Source: Beroe ovata (taxonomy: Eukaryota; Ctenophora; Nuda; Beroida; Beroidae). From it: a stretch of 64,000 bases of DNA. Below the pieces are notes generated by a model. That model was not told where the DNA came from and did no database searches. It saw nothing but the letters and a program-made list of their open reading frames with translations. Shown here in pieces: positions 1 to 25,048 of this stretch. Position 1 is the first letter of the stretch. The number at the start of each line of letters is the position of its first letter. The translations under genes and the position numbers were made by a program. Location: positions 440,246 to 504,245 of the forward strand of contig CAMPET010000001.1 in the NCBI GenBank assembly GCA_946803715.1, written 5' to 3'.

Positions 1-864
1 GGGAGTGGAGGGAGCGTAGCTAGTGAGGGGGAGTTATGGGACGAGGGAGTAGTGGTGGACCCAGTTCATGTGGACTCCTGAGGGAGGGAGGGGGAGGGGT
101 AGGGGAGTGATGTTTGATGAAGTTGAAGAGGGGGAATGGTAGGGAGAATGAGGGGAGTAAGTGAGAAGAGAGGTGGGTGTAGGGGGGGGTTTCAGGGCGG
201 AGAGCGATCAGGGGGTAAGGAGTGAGCTGTGAGTGAGTGATCGTGAAATCACCTTTCGATTCGGGAATTTTGATAATTTCAGTTCCGTCACTAGGTTCTG
301 ATAGTGCTGACCGTGGTAGATGTTTTATCATAGGTTGTCTCCCTGAGTGTTGTTTATATGTTGTTAGCGGCAGGATGTTGCTAGCAACAGTGTACAGCTA
401 TGTTGCTAACAACCGAGATTTTCACCTGACATGATCACTAGAAGTTCGTCATTCTCGACCAGGTCTACTCTGACAACTTTCCTGAAAATGCTACGTTTAG
501 AACTATGCGCTTTGCTTGATTTTGTTAACGGCTTTTTTCTTTTCCTTTTTTAAAAATCATTCAAGAATCAAGATCCATGCATTTTTCCCTTAAAATCTAC
601 ATTCGTTCAACATCCTTTTCAACAATATTACAATCTATTGCGAGAAAATGTCTACATCATCATTTGATAGAGGTCACGTGTTACCAGTTATATCATTAAA
701 ACCTTTACAGAAAACTGCACGTAATGACATTGCACCGACTATCCAATCAGTGATTCTGGTCCCGTATAGATTGGCCAATCAACGATTGCGTCGATGTTAA
801 TGAAACCACACGGTATTCTGCATAAATTGGCATCGCTACAAATGGACTGGTCGCACAAGCTCTC

Positions 865-898
865 ACACAAGCACACACACAAGCACACACACACAAGC

Positions 899-939
<41 letters not shown>

Positions 940-944
940 CACAA
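865..944. repeat. (CA)n microsatellite
   Basis: Imperfect CA repeat. The surrounding 1-1286 shows no supportable coding exon; it should be intronic or 3' to the MRCK exon at 1287-1414. Open frames there are Cys- or Val-rich shadows of the repeat or of G-rich low-complexity DNA (1-180). Confidence 0.9.
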
Positions 945-1286
945 TCCACTGATCCGCGAACACTGCAACTTCCTTTAATGAGTAGAGGCGTGTTTCATCA
1001 TAATACCTACGATTTTGGCTGCAAAAGTATATCAAAGGAAGCACGTGCGCACGTTTTTGAAACCATAGCGTCACGTGGAGCTAGTTTGTGGTTTAAAAAC
1101 ACGTGAGTACTGATTAGGACAAGTAGATTGAGTAGCATGCGGGTTTGCGTGACACAACTTGTGGTTTTAGGGTAAGAGATCACGCTAAAACTCATCAAAT
1201 GAGATCAAATAAAATGAGATGAATCATGATAAAACAAAAACCGCATCTTCTCATCAAATTTTTACTCACGATCACAGTTTACTCAC

Positions 1287-14465
<13,179 letters not shown>

Positions 14466-15113
14466 CTGAAAATAAGTTTCAACACTAGGTATTGGCGGTG
14501 GTTTACAATATTTTACTAAAATAATGGCGAATATATAATGGCGAATATATAATGGCGAATTGGATGAAAGATTGGAAAGTCACCCATTTGAAACCACACA
14601 AACTCTATATTTTCAATCCCGAGTATGTTCCGGTTTTGGAAAATTCTCTTTAGTTCTTTCCGGAAGGAAAAACGCGAATAGTAGCAGGTGCAGTCGATCA
14701 AAGATTGTTATTTCGCCAACATTTGTCGCTGCCAGCACATATCCATTCACTGCAGTACTAAACAGCAGAATTCACATTACATACACGATGATAAAGAGCC
14801 ATGATCTGGGTAAATACTGACATTTACTTCGATTACCTATCAATACTCCGAAATCAATTTGTTCATTATCGGAGAAATAATTGATCCAAATGAACAATGT
14901 ACATACTTAGTAGCTCATTAATGAACGTCTCGATATGGTATACTGATTGCCCCGAAATTATTAAACACTCTTGCCGTCTGAATTCGAAATGGAAGCGTAT
15001 TTCCATCAACACTGAAGTCTGGTAACGAATCAGCTAGCACAGTCCGCGTATCCATGCATGAATTCACAGGCTTCACACAACACAATGACCATTGTCTTAA
15101 ATCACATAATATG

Positions 15114-15148
<35 letters not shown>

Positions 15149-17540
15149 GTGTCAGTGAAGGTTAGTGTTAAAACACACGATACAGTTGCATCTACCTTCC
15201 CTTAACTTCATAAGACACTTATAGTCGCGGATGGAATATTAAAATTACATACAGTGGCAGTTGATTAATAGTGGACTGAAGTCATCACTTTACATGACAT
15301 ATTATGAATATAAAATGACATTTATATTCTATATTCATGATAACGGGCATCATATATTATGAGTAGTGAATACACATATGTTATTCAGTTGTACACACTG
15401 TGAATGCTGTACGAGATTGTACTTTGTGGAGAGTGAGCGCCATTATGCCCTTTTTGACGTGGGTGCATCTCTTCACAGAGTGGAAACTCACGACTTTAAT
15501 AGCTGTGTAGTGTAATACCCATACATTACATAGGGAAGTCTACATACGGTAAGTCCATATATTATAGGGTAGTCTACCCAGTACCCTATGTGTAGTTTTG
15601 CTATAACACCACACGATGTACCTAGAGTAGTTGTAGAGCTTTTGCTAATGTACACGGTTTCGAGACGAAACACTCTCTCTCCCACTCTTTACATATATAT
15701 ATATATACTCCAATAAATGTAGCCTTTCTTTTGTAATCTTATTATTGCTAAACGCTGTGTATATATGAGTCGAGGTTACGGGAGACAGTTACACAATATG
15801 TGCTAGAAACATCAGGGAGATCAAATTACATTTACACATACACACATACACATACAGACTTACAAATATACACACACACACGTACGCAATACACTGTACA
15901 CACAGACAATATGGATATACCATAATACATTATATCTGTATGTAAACATGCTTACATTGGTACACAGACACAGACAGGCGCACATAGACATATTTACATA
16001 GTACATACACACATACAACCAGACGCATCTGGGTATATGCATCATGATTAGTATTCCATTTGTCATGGTAATGTTATCAATGAATATATTCAGAACAGTT
16101 TGATTGAATCACAGGTGTAATTCTTTTTTCATCCAGCATAATATGAGGTGCATTTATTCAATGTCAGTATTACTATTTAGAGTTACCAGTATGTGACTAA
16201 TAAGTCAAAGATCAAATTATGGCAAAGATCCCTGGTGCAACATAATTTGGTCCTGAAATTTGAAATAATATCGATCTTGATCTGAGTAACTATTATAGAT
16301 GGAAATTACTGAGTAAGCATTAACAACCTAATACCTATAAGAAGACTATTATAGAGCAATTGTATGAAAAAATTCTTTTAACTTGTTGCTTAGTTGCACA
16401 ATACTTTCAGTTTATTATGTTTTGGGACATAGCGGTCAATTGTTCCTGAGAGGATAATAGTAACCTCTGTTCTGTTCAAGCATGAAAAAACTTCACATTA
16501 AATTTGCAAAACAATGTAATGAGGGACTCACCTTTACAGTCTTTTATGTCATTACACTGCCAAGGTTCATAATCTAATGAATAAAAGGAAATTAATTCAT
16601 GAAAAAAGGAATCATAATTCAACTTAAAATTGGATCAAACTAGAAATTGAAGTGGTCATTACTTTTCTGATTAAAACAACATTGCATAAAAGTATCAAGA
16701 TTGAGGAATGAAGACCCATATAAAAGTATCAAATTTGAGGAATGAAGATTGGGAATATGAGATAAGATTGGAACTCTCATTATGGTTATTTTCAACAGCT
16801 CTTGAGGAATAAAACGCAGAGTATAATGAGTGGAACTCTCAGACTGGAACTCTCAGACTGGAACTCTCAGATTGGAACTCTCAGACTTTATGATCATCTT
16901 TTACTTGCCTATTGATGATAGTCCTATTTTACCAGCATTGCAAACAGTGCAAATGCTCACACCCTCCCCAATCAGCAGCTTGCATCCCCACTCCTCACTC
17001 CCAGGCAATCTTTCACTTAAGCCAATCATCTCAATCATGCATTCCAACCACATGGTTCAGAACCCTTATCTAAATATCTATTTTTCCTACAAATCATCAT
17101 AGTGTTTTGTGGTGTTCCTAACGTTACCATCTGTTATAGCAGACCATCCCCATTCAATCCCTTAATGTAGAAACCACTCATACATGACCTAAACCAGGCC
17201 ATATCACCTAAGTCTTAACCACTTATTGGTTAAAAACTCTTATAGTGGTATGCGAGAATTTCAGTTGTGTAAGTAGGGACTAGGGTTGTATTCAAGAGCC
17301 ACATAGCATATTTAGTATAGAATTTGATTAAACCCTTTCCAATGATCACAGATGATCAAGTATAGAAATTGGTGAAGATGTAAAATTGAAAGTTCTCCTG
17401 TGAATATAGTAGATGCTTGTTTCATTCATTTCTAATCTTGGGGTTTGAGAATTGAAGGGTTTTGGCATCAATTTTCTGACTGATTAAACATATAAATGAT
17501 TGGTAATATCATAAGTCTATGGCTGGTTTTTGTGATTTAT
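14466..17540. other. Gene-poor stretch upstream of MRCK
   Basis: No supportable gene. It contains a (GT)n repeat at 15112-15152, a short TA repeat near 15694-15708, CA-rich DNA at 15836-15895, a 17-bp repeat at 14518-14556 and four copies of a 14-bp unit (TGGAACTCTCAGAC) at 16831-16885. The missing MRCK first exon and promoter should be here or farther upstream, but I could not identify them. Confidence 0.6.
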
Positions 17541-17543
17541 TTT

Positions 17544-17872
17544 GTCGATCGATGATAGACCCTGTCGAGAATTTCGTTTTGCGCGCGCGCGGCGCAAACT
17601 TATTCTCACTTTTGCTGACGNGCAGATCATTTTGATACCAAGTTTGTCATATTTTGATGAAGTCGATTTTTTTCGTTCACCCCCTAGTATATGTTCATGT
17701 TTGTCGATCGATGATAGACCCTGTCGAGAATTTCGTTTCGCGCGCGGCGCAAACTTATATTCTCTTCGCGGCTTGCATCATGTTGCTCATGCTGGCGGGA
17801 TTTAATCCCTGCAGGGCCCTGGCAAGGCGGATTGAAAATCGCACGCACCGACGGTAGGGTAAAATCCTACAA
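17544..17872. mobile_element. Palindromic MITE-like element, rearranged, with gap at 17622
   Basis: TGTCGATCGATGATAGACCC and the CG-rich core that follows occur twice (17544-17605 and 17702-17765) around an 'n'. The right end GGTAGGGTAAAATCCTACAA matches the terminal repeat of the element at 24476-24700. The core is shared with that element in inverted orientation. The left end is unclear. Confidence 0.65.
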
Positions 17873-18087
17873 AGCCAGGCAGTGCAGTGATGCACTGATG
17901 CCATGCAGTGGGCCTTGCATCACCAGGCAACACAAACGAAATAAAGCTAAGCATAATATAAGTAGAATATGATCTCTCGAAGTCGAATAACAGATGATAC
18001 AACCGCTACTCCGCTAGGCTAAAACTTCAGTCGAAAGCCGAATAGATGTAATTAAATCATTATCAGCAATTAGATAATTCCCTGGAA

Positions 18088-20380
18088 TCAGTGTTTCTTG
18101 ATAATCTGAACAATGTCTTCATCTTCAAGGATATGTTCTTTTCCCACACGCTGAGGCTGGTACTTCACTGACTTGCCCCATACTAACGCGTACTTTAGGT
18201 CTTTTAGCTTAGGATACTCTTGTGTAAACTAGAGAGAAGCAGCGCATGTCATTGTCCATTGATAGGAACATGTCATTCGTGTTACTTTATCGATCAAAAC
18301 ACGGGAACATCACCGAGTAACCGAAGCTAAAAATAACTGAGATCAAGAACTCACTTGTTACAGAAAGCTTCCACGGTAGTATCCCCCTCTTTCAAAACAA
18401 CTGGAGCCGTGAAATCGGGCAGTTGACCCTTCGGTTTAGTGTATATCCTGAGTGATCGAGTTATGTTAGGCGTTAGCACAGGAGGGAGGCTAGCAGTGGA
18501 GGGAGAAATTCCCTCACCATTTAAATGGAAAGTCCTGAAGTTTTACCTGGTTAGAGTGAGATAATCCCACATTTTCTCCAAAAGATCATCGAAATTCCAC
18601 CTGTGATGTGCTGATAGTGGGACGCAGTGCGGAATTCTGTAGATGATATCCAACTCTTCGATTGAAATCTGAAATCAATGTTGCAGGTATAAAAGGAACA
18701 AAACCAAAACGTAGAATTAAATGTTTCAGACCTATTAGTTCCTACCTGATCGATTTTGTTAAGGACATAGATACACGGGATATACACTCGATTTCCCTCA
18801 ATAACATCGATCAGATCATCACACGTACTCTCTTCCTTAAGAATGATATCTGCATTGCTGATTCGATACTCACTGAGAATCTGAAATGTCTATGTGAGAA
18901 TCGAGAAATGGAGAAGATGGCTGGAATTTCCCACGGTCCTGCTACGCGCGCGCGCGGCCCGGATCAACGCGCGACCTTAGCGCTGACGGATAATCGCTAT
19001 GTCGTGGCGCGTTACAGTAAATTTTGCATTTTCGAAGGAATGTCCCTTTTAGGTACAAGTGGCAAAACTTGTTGCTTTAATGCAAAACTCACGTTTTTAA
19101 CCGCTGCAAGATCCAATTCTGGCTGGGGCACGACACACGTGAGGTTTATCCCGCCCTTCTCCTTCTTTCTGAAAGTGATATTCGGCGGTTTCTTGTTCAA
19201 TCTGATTCCGAAACCTGAATTGGAGTGGTCATTGGAATCTGCTGCTCAAAAGTGAAATGCTCCTGTTGTTTTATCATAGAAATGACAATGAACAAACCTT
19301 CCAATTCTTTTTCAATGATTGCCTTGTCTCCTAGAGGTTTGAGAACATCTAAGACAATGAATATCAGTTTACATGTTCGAGCAACGGCAATAACCTGTCG
19401 ACCTGAAGTGATGTCAAGGTAAAATGGTTCAGCATAGAAGTGGTGTCAAGGGAAAAGTGGTTTCAAGGGAAAGTGGTGTCAAGGGAAAAGTGGTGTCAAG
19501 GAAAAGTGGTGTCAAGGGAAAAGTGGTGTCAAGGGGAAGTGGTTTCAAGAGGGAAGTGGTGTCAAGGGGATCAATACCTCTTCCTTTTCCGTCCTTGGCT
19601 CCCTCAATAATCCCGGGTAGATCTAGCAACTGAATCTTAGCTCCTTTATACCTGAGAATAAAGATACCCTTTCCAAACTGCATTGAAATACGTAAAATTA
19701 AAACGAAAAATGGATTATGAGCATATATCTTTCGCTTCTTAGAATGTGTAACCAACTATGTAAGCAACTATCAGAAGTTGCATAAATCATACGAATCCAC
19801 AAAAAACTATGTTTCACCTGATAACCCCTGGCACAGTTGTAAGTGTTGTGAACTCATACGCCGCAACTTCAGAATAAACACCAGCCAAGTTTGATAGTAG
19901 AGTAGATTTACCAACCTACAAGACAGATGAGTGCTAGTATAAACAACCTAGACAAAAAACAAACGGTAATCGGCACGAACCGATTGAGCACCACTGCAGC
20001 TCCCAACGACTAATTGTTCCTCGAATCAGCTTACCGAAGGAAATCCCACGAAGCCGATTCTGGCATCTCCGGTTTTGGCAACATCGAAACCTTCTCCTGC
20101 ACCACCACCCCCACTTTTGGGCGTGATGAGCTCTCGCTTGAACTTGGCAAGTCTGAGGAGAAAACACTTGAGATCAATTCAAATATTTAACAGGATAACA
20201 AACTCAGACATTCGTTATTTGATGACTTATGAACTGCCATAAGAAGATTTGTTACACCAATGGCTCAAGTTATCCTAACTTTGCTTTGAGCATGCCAAGA
20301 TGCGCGGAGGTGGCTTTGTTTTTCTGGGTCCTCGCCATTTCATCTTCGATAGCCTTGATCTTCTCCACAAGGGTAGCCAT
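18088..20380 (-). CDS. DRG1: DRG1, developmentally regulated GTP-binding protein
   Basis: OBG/DRG-family translation-associated GTPase that works with a DFRP partner on ribosomes. Exons: 20280-20380 (start [20 protein letters not shown]), 20035-20152, 19818-19915, 19578-19651, 19298-19402, 19093-19214, 18746-18880, 18547-18668, 18355-18447, 18088-18228. G motifs: G1 GFPSVGKST across the 20035 and 19915 exon border, G3 DLPGIIEGA in 19578-19651, G4 NKID at the end of 18746-18880, G5-region [13 protein letters not shown] in 18547-18668. The C-terminal TGS domain starts at [13 protein letters not shown] and ends DIVQIIKK. In the last exon the predicted phase gives LHKSIL, matching the family, but the downstream LKYALVWG lies in another frame, so a 1-base error or frameshift sits near 18205-18220. 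Confidence 0.95.
19435..19571. repeat. 17-bp minisatellite in the DRG1 intron
   Basis: About eight copies of a GTGGTGTCAAGGGAAAA unit. It begins 7 bases inside the intron from the donor of exon 19578-19651. A degenerate copy (minus strand CCTTGACATCACTTCAG) forms the acceptor of exon 19298-19402. Confidence 0.9.
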
Positions 20381-20635
20381 GACTTACGTGTGGATATCAG
20401 TTAATTGTTCAGCTATCAAATAGGTGAGGATAACTCCCAAACGGATCGACCGACTCGTACAAGAGCTCAAAAACAAGGAGTAACCAAAATCGTAGCAAAC
20501 ATACAGACAAACAAATGACAAAATGATGATATCGACATTTAAACCTGGTTAATAACTTAAGGACGGTTCGATTCAATAAATGGAACATCTCAAACATCAT
20601 GTTTTATTAGTGAGGTTACTCGTGAAAGAGTCATT

Positions 20636-21139
20636 TCACGTATCTGCCTTGCTAAACTTGGCCAGCTGGGAATGCAAATGTGACATTTGACGGTGCAGTG
20701 ACCTAATCTCTGCTGCTTGTTCCTCGATAACAAATGATGTTTCAACAGATGCAGAGTTTAGCTTTTCTATTTCCGTCTTCATCCTCTCAGCTTCTTCTTT
20801 TAGCTTCTCCTCCTTTCTCTCCTCTTTGGCGGCACTACGGCTGTACTCATACAGAACAATAGCAGCTCCAAGAGCATAGAGAAATGACTCGGAAATAAAC
20901 TCGGCTCCATATTCCACAGCTACATTCTCATTTAGTCTGTAAACTTTAGCCTGGCTCGCACCCATCAAAGTGGTTTTAACCTTGACATCAATCCAATTAA
21001 CTCCCTGCGCAACTGGCATTATCACAAAGTTCTTGAAAAACTTTGAGTTGAGAGCAATGTTCTTGAGCCCCTTTGAAATTGGCTTAGCAACTTGCTTGAC
21101 AGCTAGGAATGCTAGCTTTCCAAGGGGTAATGCTACCAT
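20636..21139 (-). CDS. OPA3: OPA3-like mitochondrial protein, intronless
   Basis: A single open frame of 167 residues from the Met of MVALPLGKLAFLAVKQVAKP. OPA3 proteins are mitochondrial membrane proteins linked to morphology and lipid metabolism. The N-terminal P-x-K-L-x-x-L...K-P-I pattern, the central GAEFISESFLYALGAAIVLYEY hydrophobic stretch and the charged C-terminal coiled coil (KEERKEEKLKEEAERMKTEI) follow the family layout. The frame is open for 21 more codons upstream, but the OPA3-like start is the Met at 21139. A polyadenylation signal AATAAA on the minus strand (20603-20608) comes about 28 bases after the stop, so the 3' UTR is very short. DRG1 begins 256 bp downstream on the same strand. 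Confidence 0.85.
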   Translation of the reverse strand: MVALPLGKLAFLAVKQVAKPISKGLKNIALNSKFFKNFVIMPVAQGVNWIDVKVKTTLMGASQAKVYRLNENVAVEYGAEFISESFLYALGAAIVLYEYSRSAAKEERKEEKLKEEAERMKTEIEKLNSASVETSFVIEEQAAEIRSLHRQMSHLHSQLAKFSKADT

Positions 21140-21356
21140 TGCTGATTCTGACCTTGTCTTTGGGAATTCACATCCTGTTATTTTAAATCGTAAGAGCCAC
21201 AAATCAAATAAAAAGTAAAATAGAACATGAGAAATTGAAAATAAACTTTATCAAGGCATTGATATGGAGACCGAATAGATAAAATTAAATGTTGTCTTAT
21301 TCACAATACAATCAGACTGAAATAATACAAAAACGGTTACTCAAGTCACTGAAAAA

Positions 21357-22000
21357 TTACTCATCAAGTTCTAAATCAATCAAAGGTGTCCCCATGAATT
21401 TGGTATGCTGACCCTTCAATATCAAATCACCCTTACTATTGTAGATGAAGCAAGAGCTGAATGCCAAGGTTTTGCTAGCTCTGTCACAGAGTCCTACAAT
21501 AGTGATATCCTCGCCAACTGGGGCAGCCTTAAGGTAAGATATGTTCATATCTGTACTAACACCCCACCTATTACACCTAATAATGGGTAATGGTTTAACA
21601 TCTTAAATTTGCTGAAGATCTATTATAGACCATATTGTGTATTCCACATGTATAGTCACTTTACTATAGTCACTATACTTAAGTGTATGTCCACATACTT
21701 AGATAGGATAGCAACTGAAGAACAGACATCAACAAGGCTAGCACCCAGTCCACCATGCATTGTTCCATAGACATTTGCATCACCTTGCTCTACATTCATT
21801 TGGAATTGGACCTGAAAAACTTATTCCATTTGATGATAAATTCATGGATAAGAATGACTGCTATTTGAATCATTTCAAGGAGGAACCTTGCCAGGAGAAG
21901 CTTCAGTGACTTTCAAGTGAGACATAGTCTTCTGCCCAAATCCTCCGGCAGATCTCATTGTTTTACTCAATTGCCTGGCAACTGCTCTTGTAAAAGACAT
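21357..22000 (-). CDS. ACOT13: ACOT13/THEM2-type hotdog thioesterase
   Basis: Acyl-CoA thioesterase of the PaaI/THEM2 group, usually mitochondrial or cytosolic. Three exons: 21887-22000 (MSFTRAVARQLSKTM start), 21699-21811 and 21357-21555, with phases 0 and 2 matching. The hotdog signature HGGLGASLVDV in exon 2 carries the active-site HGG plus Asp. In exon 3, TDMNISYLKAAPVGEDI closely parallels the ACOT13 VDMNITY...GEDI segment, followed by KTLAFSSCF and the GQHTKFMG end. The Arg/Ser-rich N terminus could help mitochondrial import (inference). Total is about 141 residues, the normal family size. It is the first of three minus-strand genes with gaps of only ~220-260 bp between their coding regions. 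Confidence 0.9.
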
Positions 22001-22284
22001 CCTTTAACATGAGATCAATGTCAGAATGAACTGGTTCTAATAATTCTTGTATGAGCTTGTGGAAAACATACTTACTTCTTGATATATTTCATATTATTCC
22101 CAAAAGTTTAATGCCCATCTTTTATTCATTATCATATGGAGTAGTATGCCATCTTTTATTCACTGTATTCCCCTGTATTGGATCCAGTTTAGTCTCTTGG
22201 TCAATTTGAGTTCAATACTGAGGATATACTCTCAGTAGTGAGGATACACAGTAAGTGGTAAGTGGTATATGCTTCTTATCTTTG

Positions 22285-22515
22285 AAGCAAGTACAGTGCT
22301 AAGTTGTACCTATACAGTGAGTAAAGAGTACTTGGTAGAAGGAAGCACAGTGAGTGCAGCAATATACAGTGAGTATACACTAAGAGAAAGGAAGCACAGT
22401 GAGTGCTAGTGACGTACAGTGAGTTAACGCTCAGTTGAGGGGAGCAGTGTGTGCTAGCCATATTTAGTGATTATATGCTCAGTAGAGAAGAGCATGGTGA
22501 GTGCTAAGCTGTATA
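22285..22515. repeat. Degenerate ~57-bp tandem repeat
   Basis: Four diverged units, each with a GCACAGTGAGTGCTAG-like core and a TACAGTGAGT companion, lie 5' of the thioesterase gene. No coding potential is seen. Confidence 0.6.
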
Positions 22516-24420
22516 CAGTTACTTATCACTTAGATTGAGACACATGGTTTTAACCTGTGTTTCAAACCTGTGCTTAATGACCTCATTACACATGGCTGAA
22601 GTATCACTAGACCTGATGTACCATGTGACCCACAGGAGGTATAGACACGTACTGTAAACCTAATCAGAGAAAATCCTTAGACAGGTGTCGCCACATGTCG
22701 AGGGCCAAGACATGTCTAGGGCCAAGACATGTCGAGGGCCAAGAATTTTTAAGCTGTTTTGATTATGTCATCAAGGTCAAAACCCCCTCCCCAACGCACC
22801 TCTCAGCTGATTACCTAATATGTGAACAGTCGAGTCCTATATAAACTCATTGTATAAAAGTCAGTAACCACAAAAACCAAAATATGTTTGAATAATGAAT
22901 GTTAGTATGTGTAGTCACTGACGCAAATTTATTTTTGTGCGATTGTGCCGTGTGCGCCAGTACAAACTTTAATTCAGATTATTTTGAATTTATTTCTTCT
23001 ATTCTGTTCTAGCCTGTCGACGCGATGAACGACCCTGGTTAAATATAATTTTCATTGATCATCATCACTTTTATCAGATTAAAAATAAATGTAATTTTGC
23101 CGCACTGCTGTGAACACGTTGCGCGCCTTTTATTTTACTCTATGTTCACTTAAAAAAGTCGCATAAATGAAAATCACTAATGCAATGTGAGAATACAAAA
23201 CCGCGCAGCGCGTACAGAGCTAGAGTGATTGTGTCAATGCAAATGTGTCATGCAGCGCGGCTCGGGAGCATGATCGAACTCGCGCGCCGCGCAAAGTGTA
23301 TTAGCGGTGAATGAAATAAACAACATATTGTATTTTTAGAGCTCTCATTTTTTCAATTTCTCATTTACGTTATTTTGTGATTCGGTTACATTGTGATTGT
23401 GTTCTGTGCAGTTGCTCACTCTAATATAAGGACAATGTTCAACTGATATAGATAACAGTAACCGCGAAATGTAACTCAACACTACAAGTCAAAAATCAAA
23501 ATACATTACAATGACAATATATAATNCTAAGCTGTATACAGTTACTTATCACTTAGATTAAGACACATGGTTTTAACCTGTGTTTCAAACCTGTGCTTAA
23601 TGACCTCATTACACATCGCTGAAGTATCACTTGACCTGATGTACCATGTGACCCACAGGAGGTATTGACACATGCTGTAAACCTAATCAGAGAAAATGAT
23701 GCATGTCAATCCTTAGACAGGTGTCCAGGGCCAAGAATTTTTAAGCTGTTTTGATTATGTCATCAAGGTCAAAACCCCCTCCCCCACGCACCTCTCAGCT
23801 GATTACCTAATATGTCAACAGTCCCATATAAACTCATTGTATAGAAGTCAGTAACCACAAAAACAAAAATATGCTTGAATAATGAATGTTAGTATGTGTA
23901 GTCACTGACACAAATTTATTTTTGTGCAATTGTGCGCCAGTCCAGACTTAAATTCAGATTATTTTGATTTTATTTCTTCTATTCTGTTCTAGCCTATCGA
24001 CGCGATGAACCTGGTTAAATATAATGTTCATTGATCATCATTACTTTCATCAGATTAAAAATAAATGTAATTTTGCCGCGCGCTGCTGTGAACACGTTGC
24101 GCGTCTTTCATTTCACTTTATGTTCACAAAAAAGTCGTATAAATCACAAATGCAATGTGAAAATACAAAACCGCGCAGCGCGTACAGAGCTAGAGTGATT
24201 GTGTCAATGCAAATGTGTCATGCAGCGCGGCTCGGAGCATGATCGAACTCGCGCGCCGCATCCGCGGTGCATCCGCGGTGCATCCGCGGTGCATCCGCGG
24301 TGAATGAAATATACATATTGTATTTTTAAAGCTCTCATTTTTTCAATTTTTATTTACGTTTCTTTGTGATTCGGTTACATTGTGATTGTGTTCTGTGCAG
24401 TTGCTCATTCTAATTGACTA
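22498..24420. repeat. ~0.9-kb block present twice around the 'n' at 23526
   Basis: Sequence from 22498 (GCTAAGCTGTATACAG) to about 23416 recurs from 23527 to about 24415 with many small indels. The second copy has an 11-bp repeat (GCATCCGCGGT, four units, 24258-24301) absent from the first. The last ~110 bases before the gap (23417-23525) have no match in the second copy. Allelic contigs or a recent duplication would both fit. No coding sequence is seen. Confidence 0.8.
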
Positions 24421-24475
24421 AGTTGGCTATTACTTATTTAGAAATACGAAGTGCACTATAATATCTGTAAAAATT

Positions 24476-24700
24476 TTGTAGGGTTTTTCCCTACCATCGG
24501 CGCGGGGCGCCGTGCAATTGTTGTCTGGCGATGCTAGACCGCTGATGCAAGCCGCGAAGCGGCTTGCGTCTGAGAATAAGTTTGCGCCGCGCGCGCAAAA
24601 CGAAATTCTCGACAGGGTCTATCATCGATCGACAATGCAATTGTCATTCCGCCTTGCCAGGGATAAAATCCCGCCAGCAAGGGTAGGGTGAATCCTACAA
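24476..24700. mobile_element. Non-autonomous terminal-inverted-repeat element (MITE)
   Basis: A 225-bp element with ~20-bp inverted ends: left TTGTAGGGTTTTTCCCTACC, right GGTAGGGTGAATCCTACAA. It contains internal palindromes (GCAAGCCGCGAAGCGGCTTGC region at 24548-24570) and a CG-rich core. There is no open reading frame for a transposase and no clear target-site duplication. It is related to 17544-17872 in the opposite orientation and lies ~350 bp upstream of the BCL-2-like gene. Confidence 0.75.
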
Positions 24701-25048
24701 GAAAAAAGTCTTTCGTAATTGAACTGATACATGCCCATCTTGTTCAGCAATGTTTTATTCCTTCAATAACAAGCCTGATGCTCTATTTTTAAGACTATAC
24801 AACAACAACTATATTTTTCAATATACTAGTGCTATTGTTCCTTCAAGTGTAGCAGTGTATCCAAAATGATACAACCATGACATCCTTTACTAAGTTAATT
24901 GAAGTTGTAGTAAGGAATTTGTAAGTAAGAGTACTTGTAGAGCTTACAAAAAGATAGGGTTATGTTTAATCCTGTTGAACAATTTATTTGTCAACCATTT
25001 CTTTGTTAGAACATGGAAGTGTTTGGTGAATTGGAGGGGTAGCAAATC

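Noticed and set aside
20-331. Pro/Ser-rich 103-codon frame at the left end
   Set aside because: G/A-rich low-complexity DNA; no family match, splice context or homologous partner.
24548-24570. GC-rich palindrome considered as a terminator or RNA hairpin gene
   Set aside because: It is internal to the TIR element and shared with its relative near 17770; mobile-element structure explains it.
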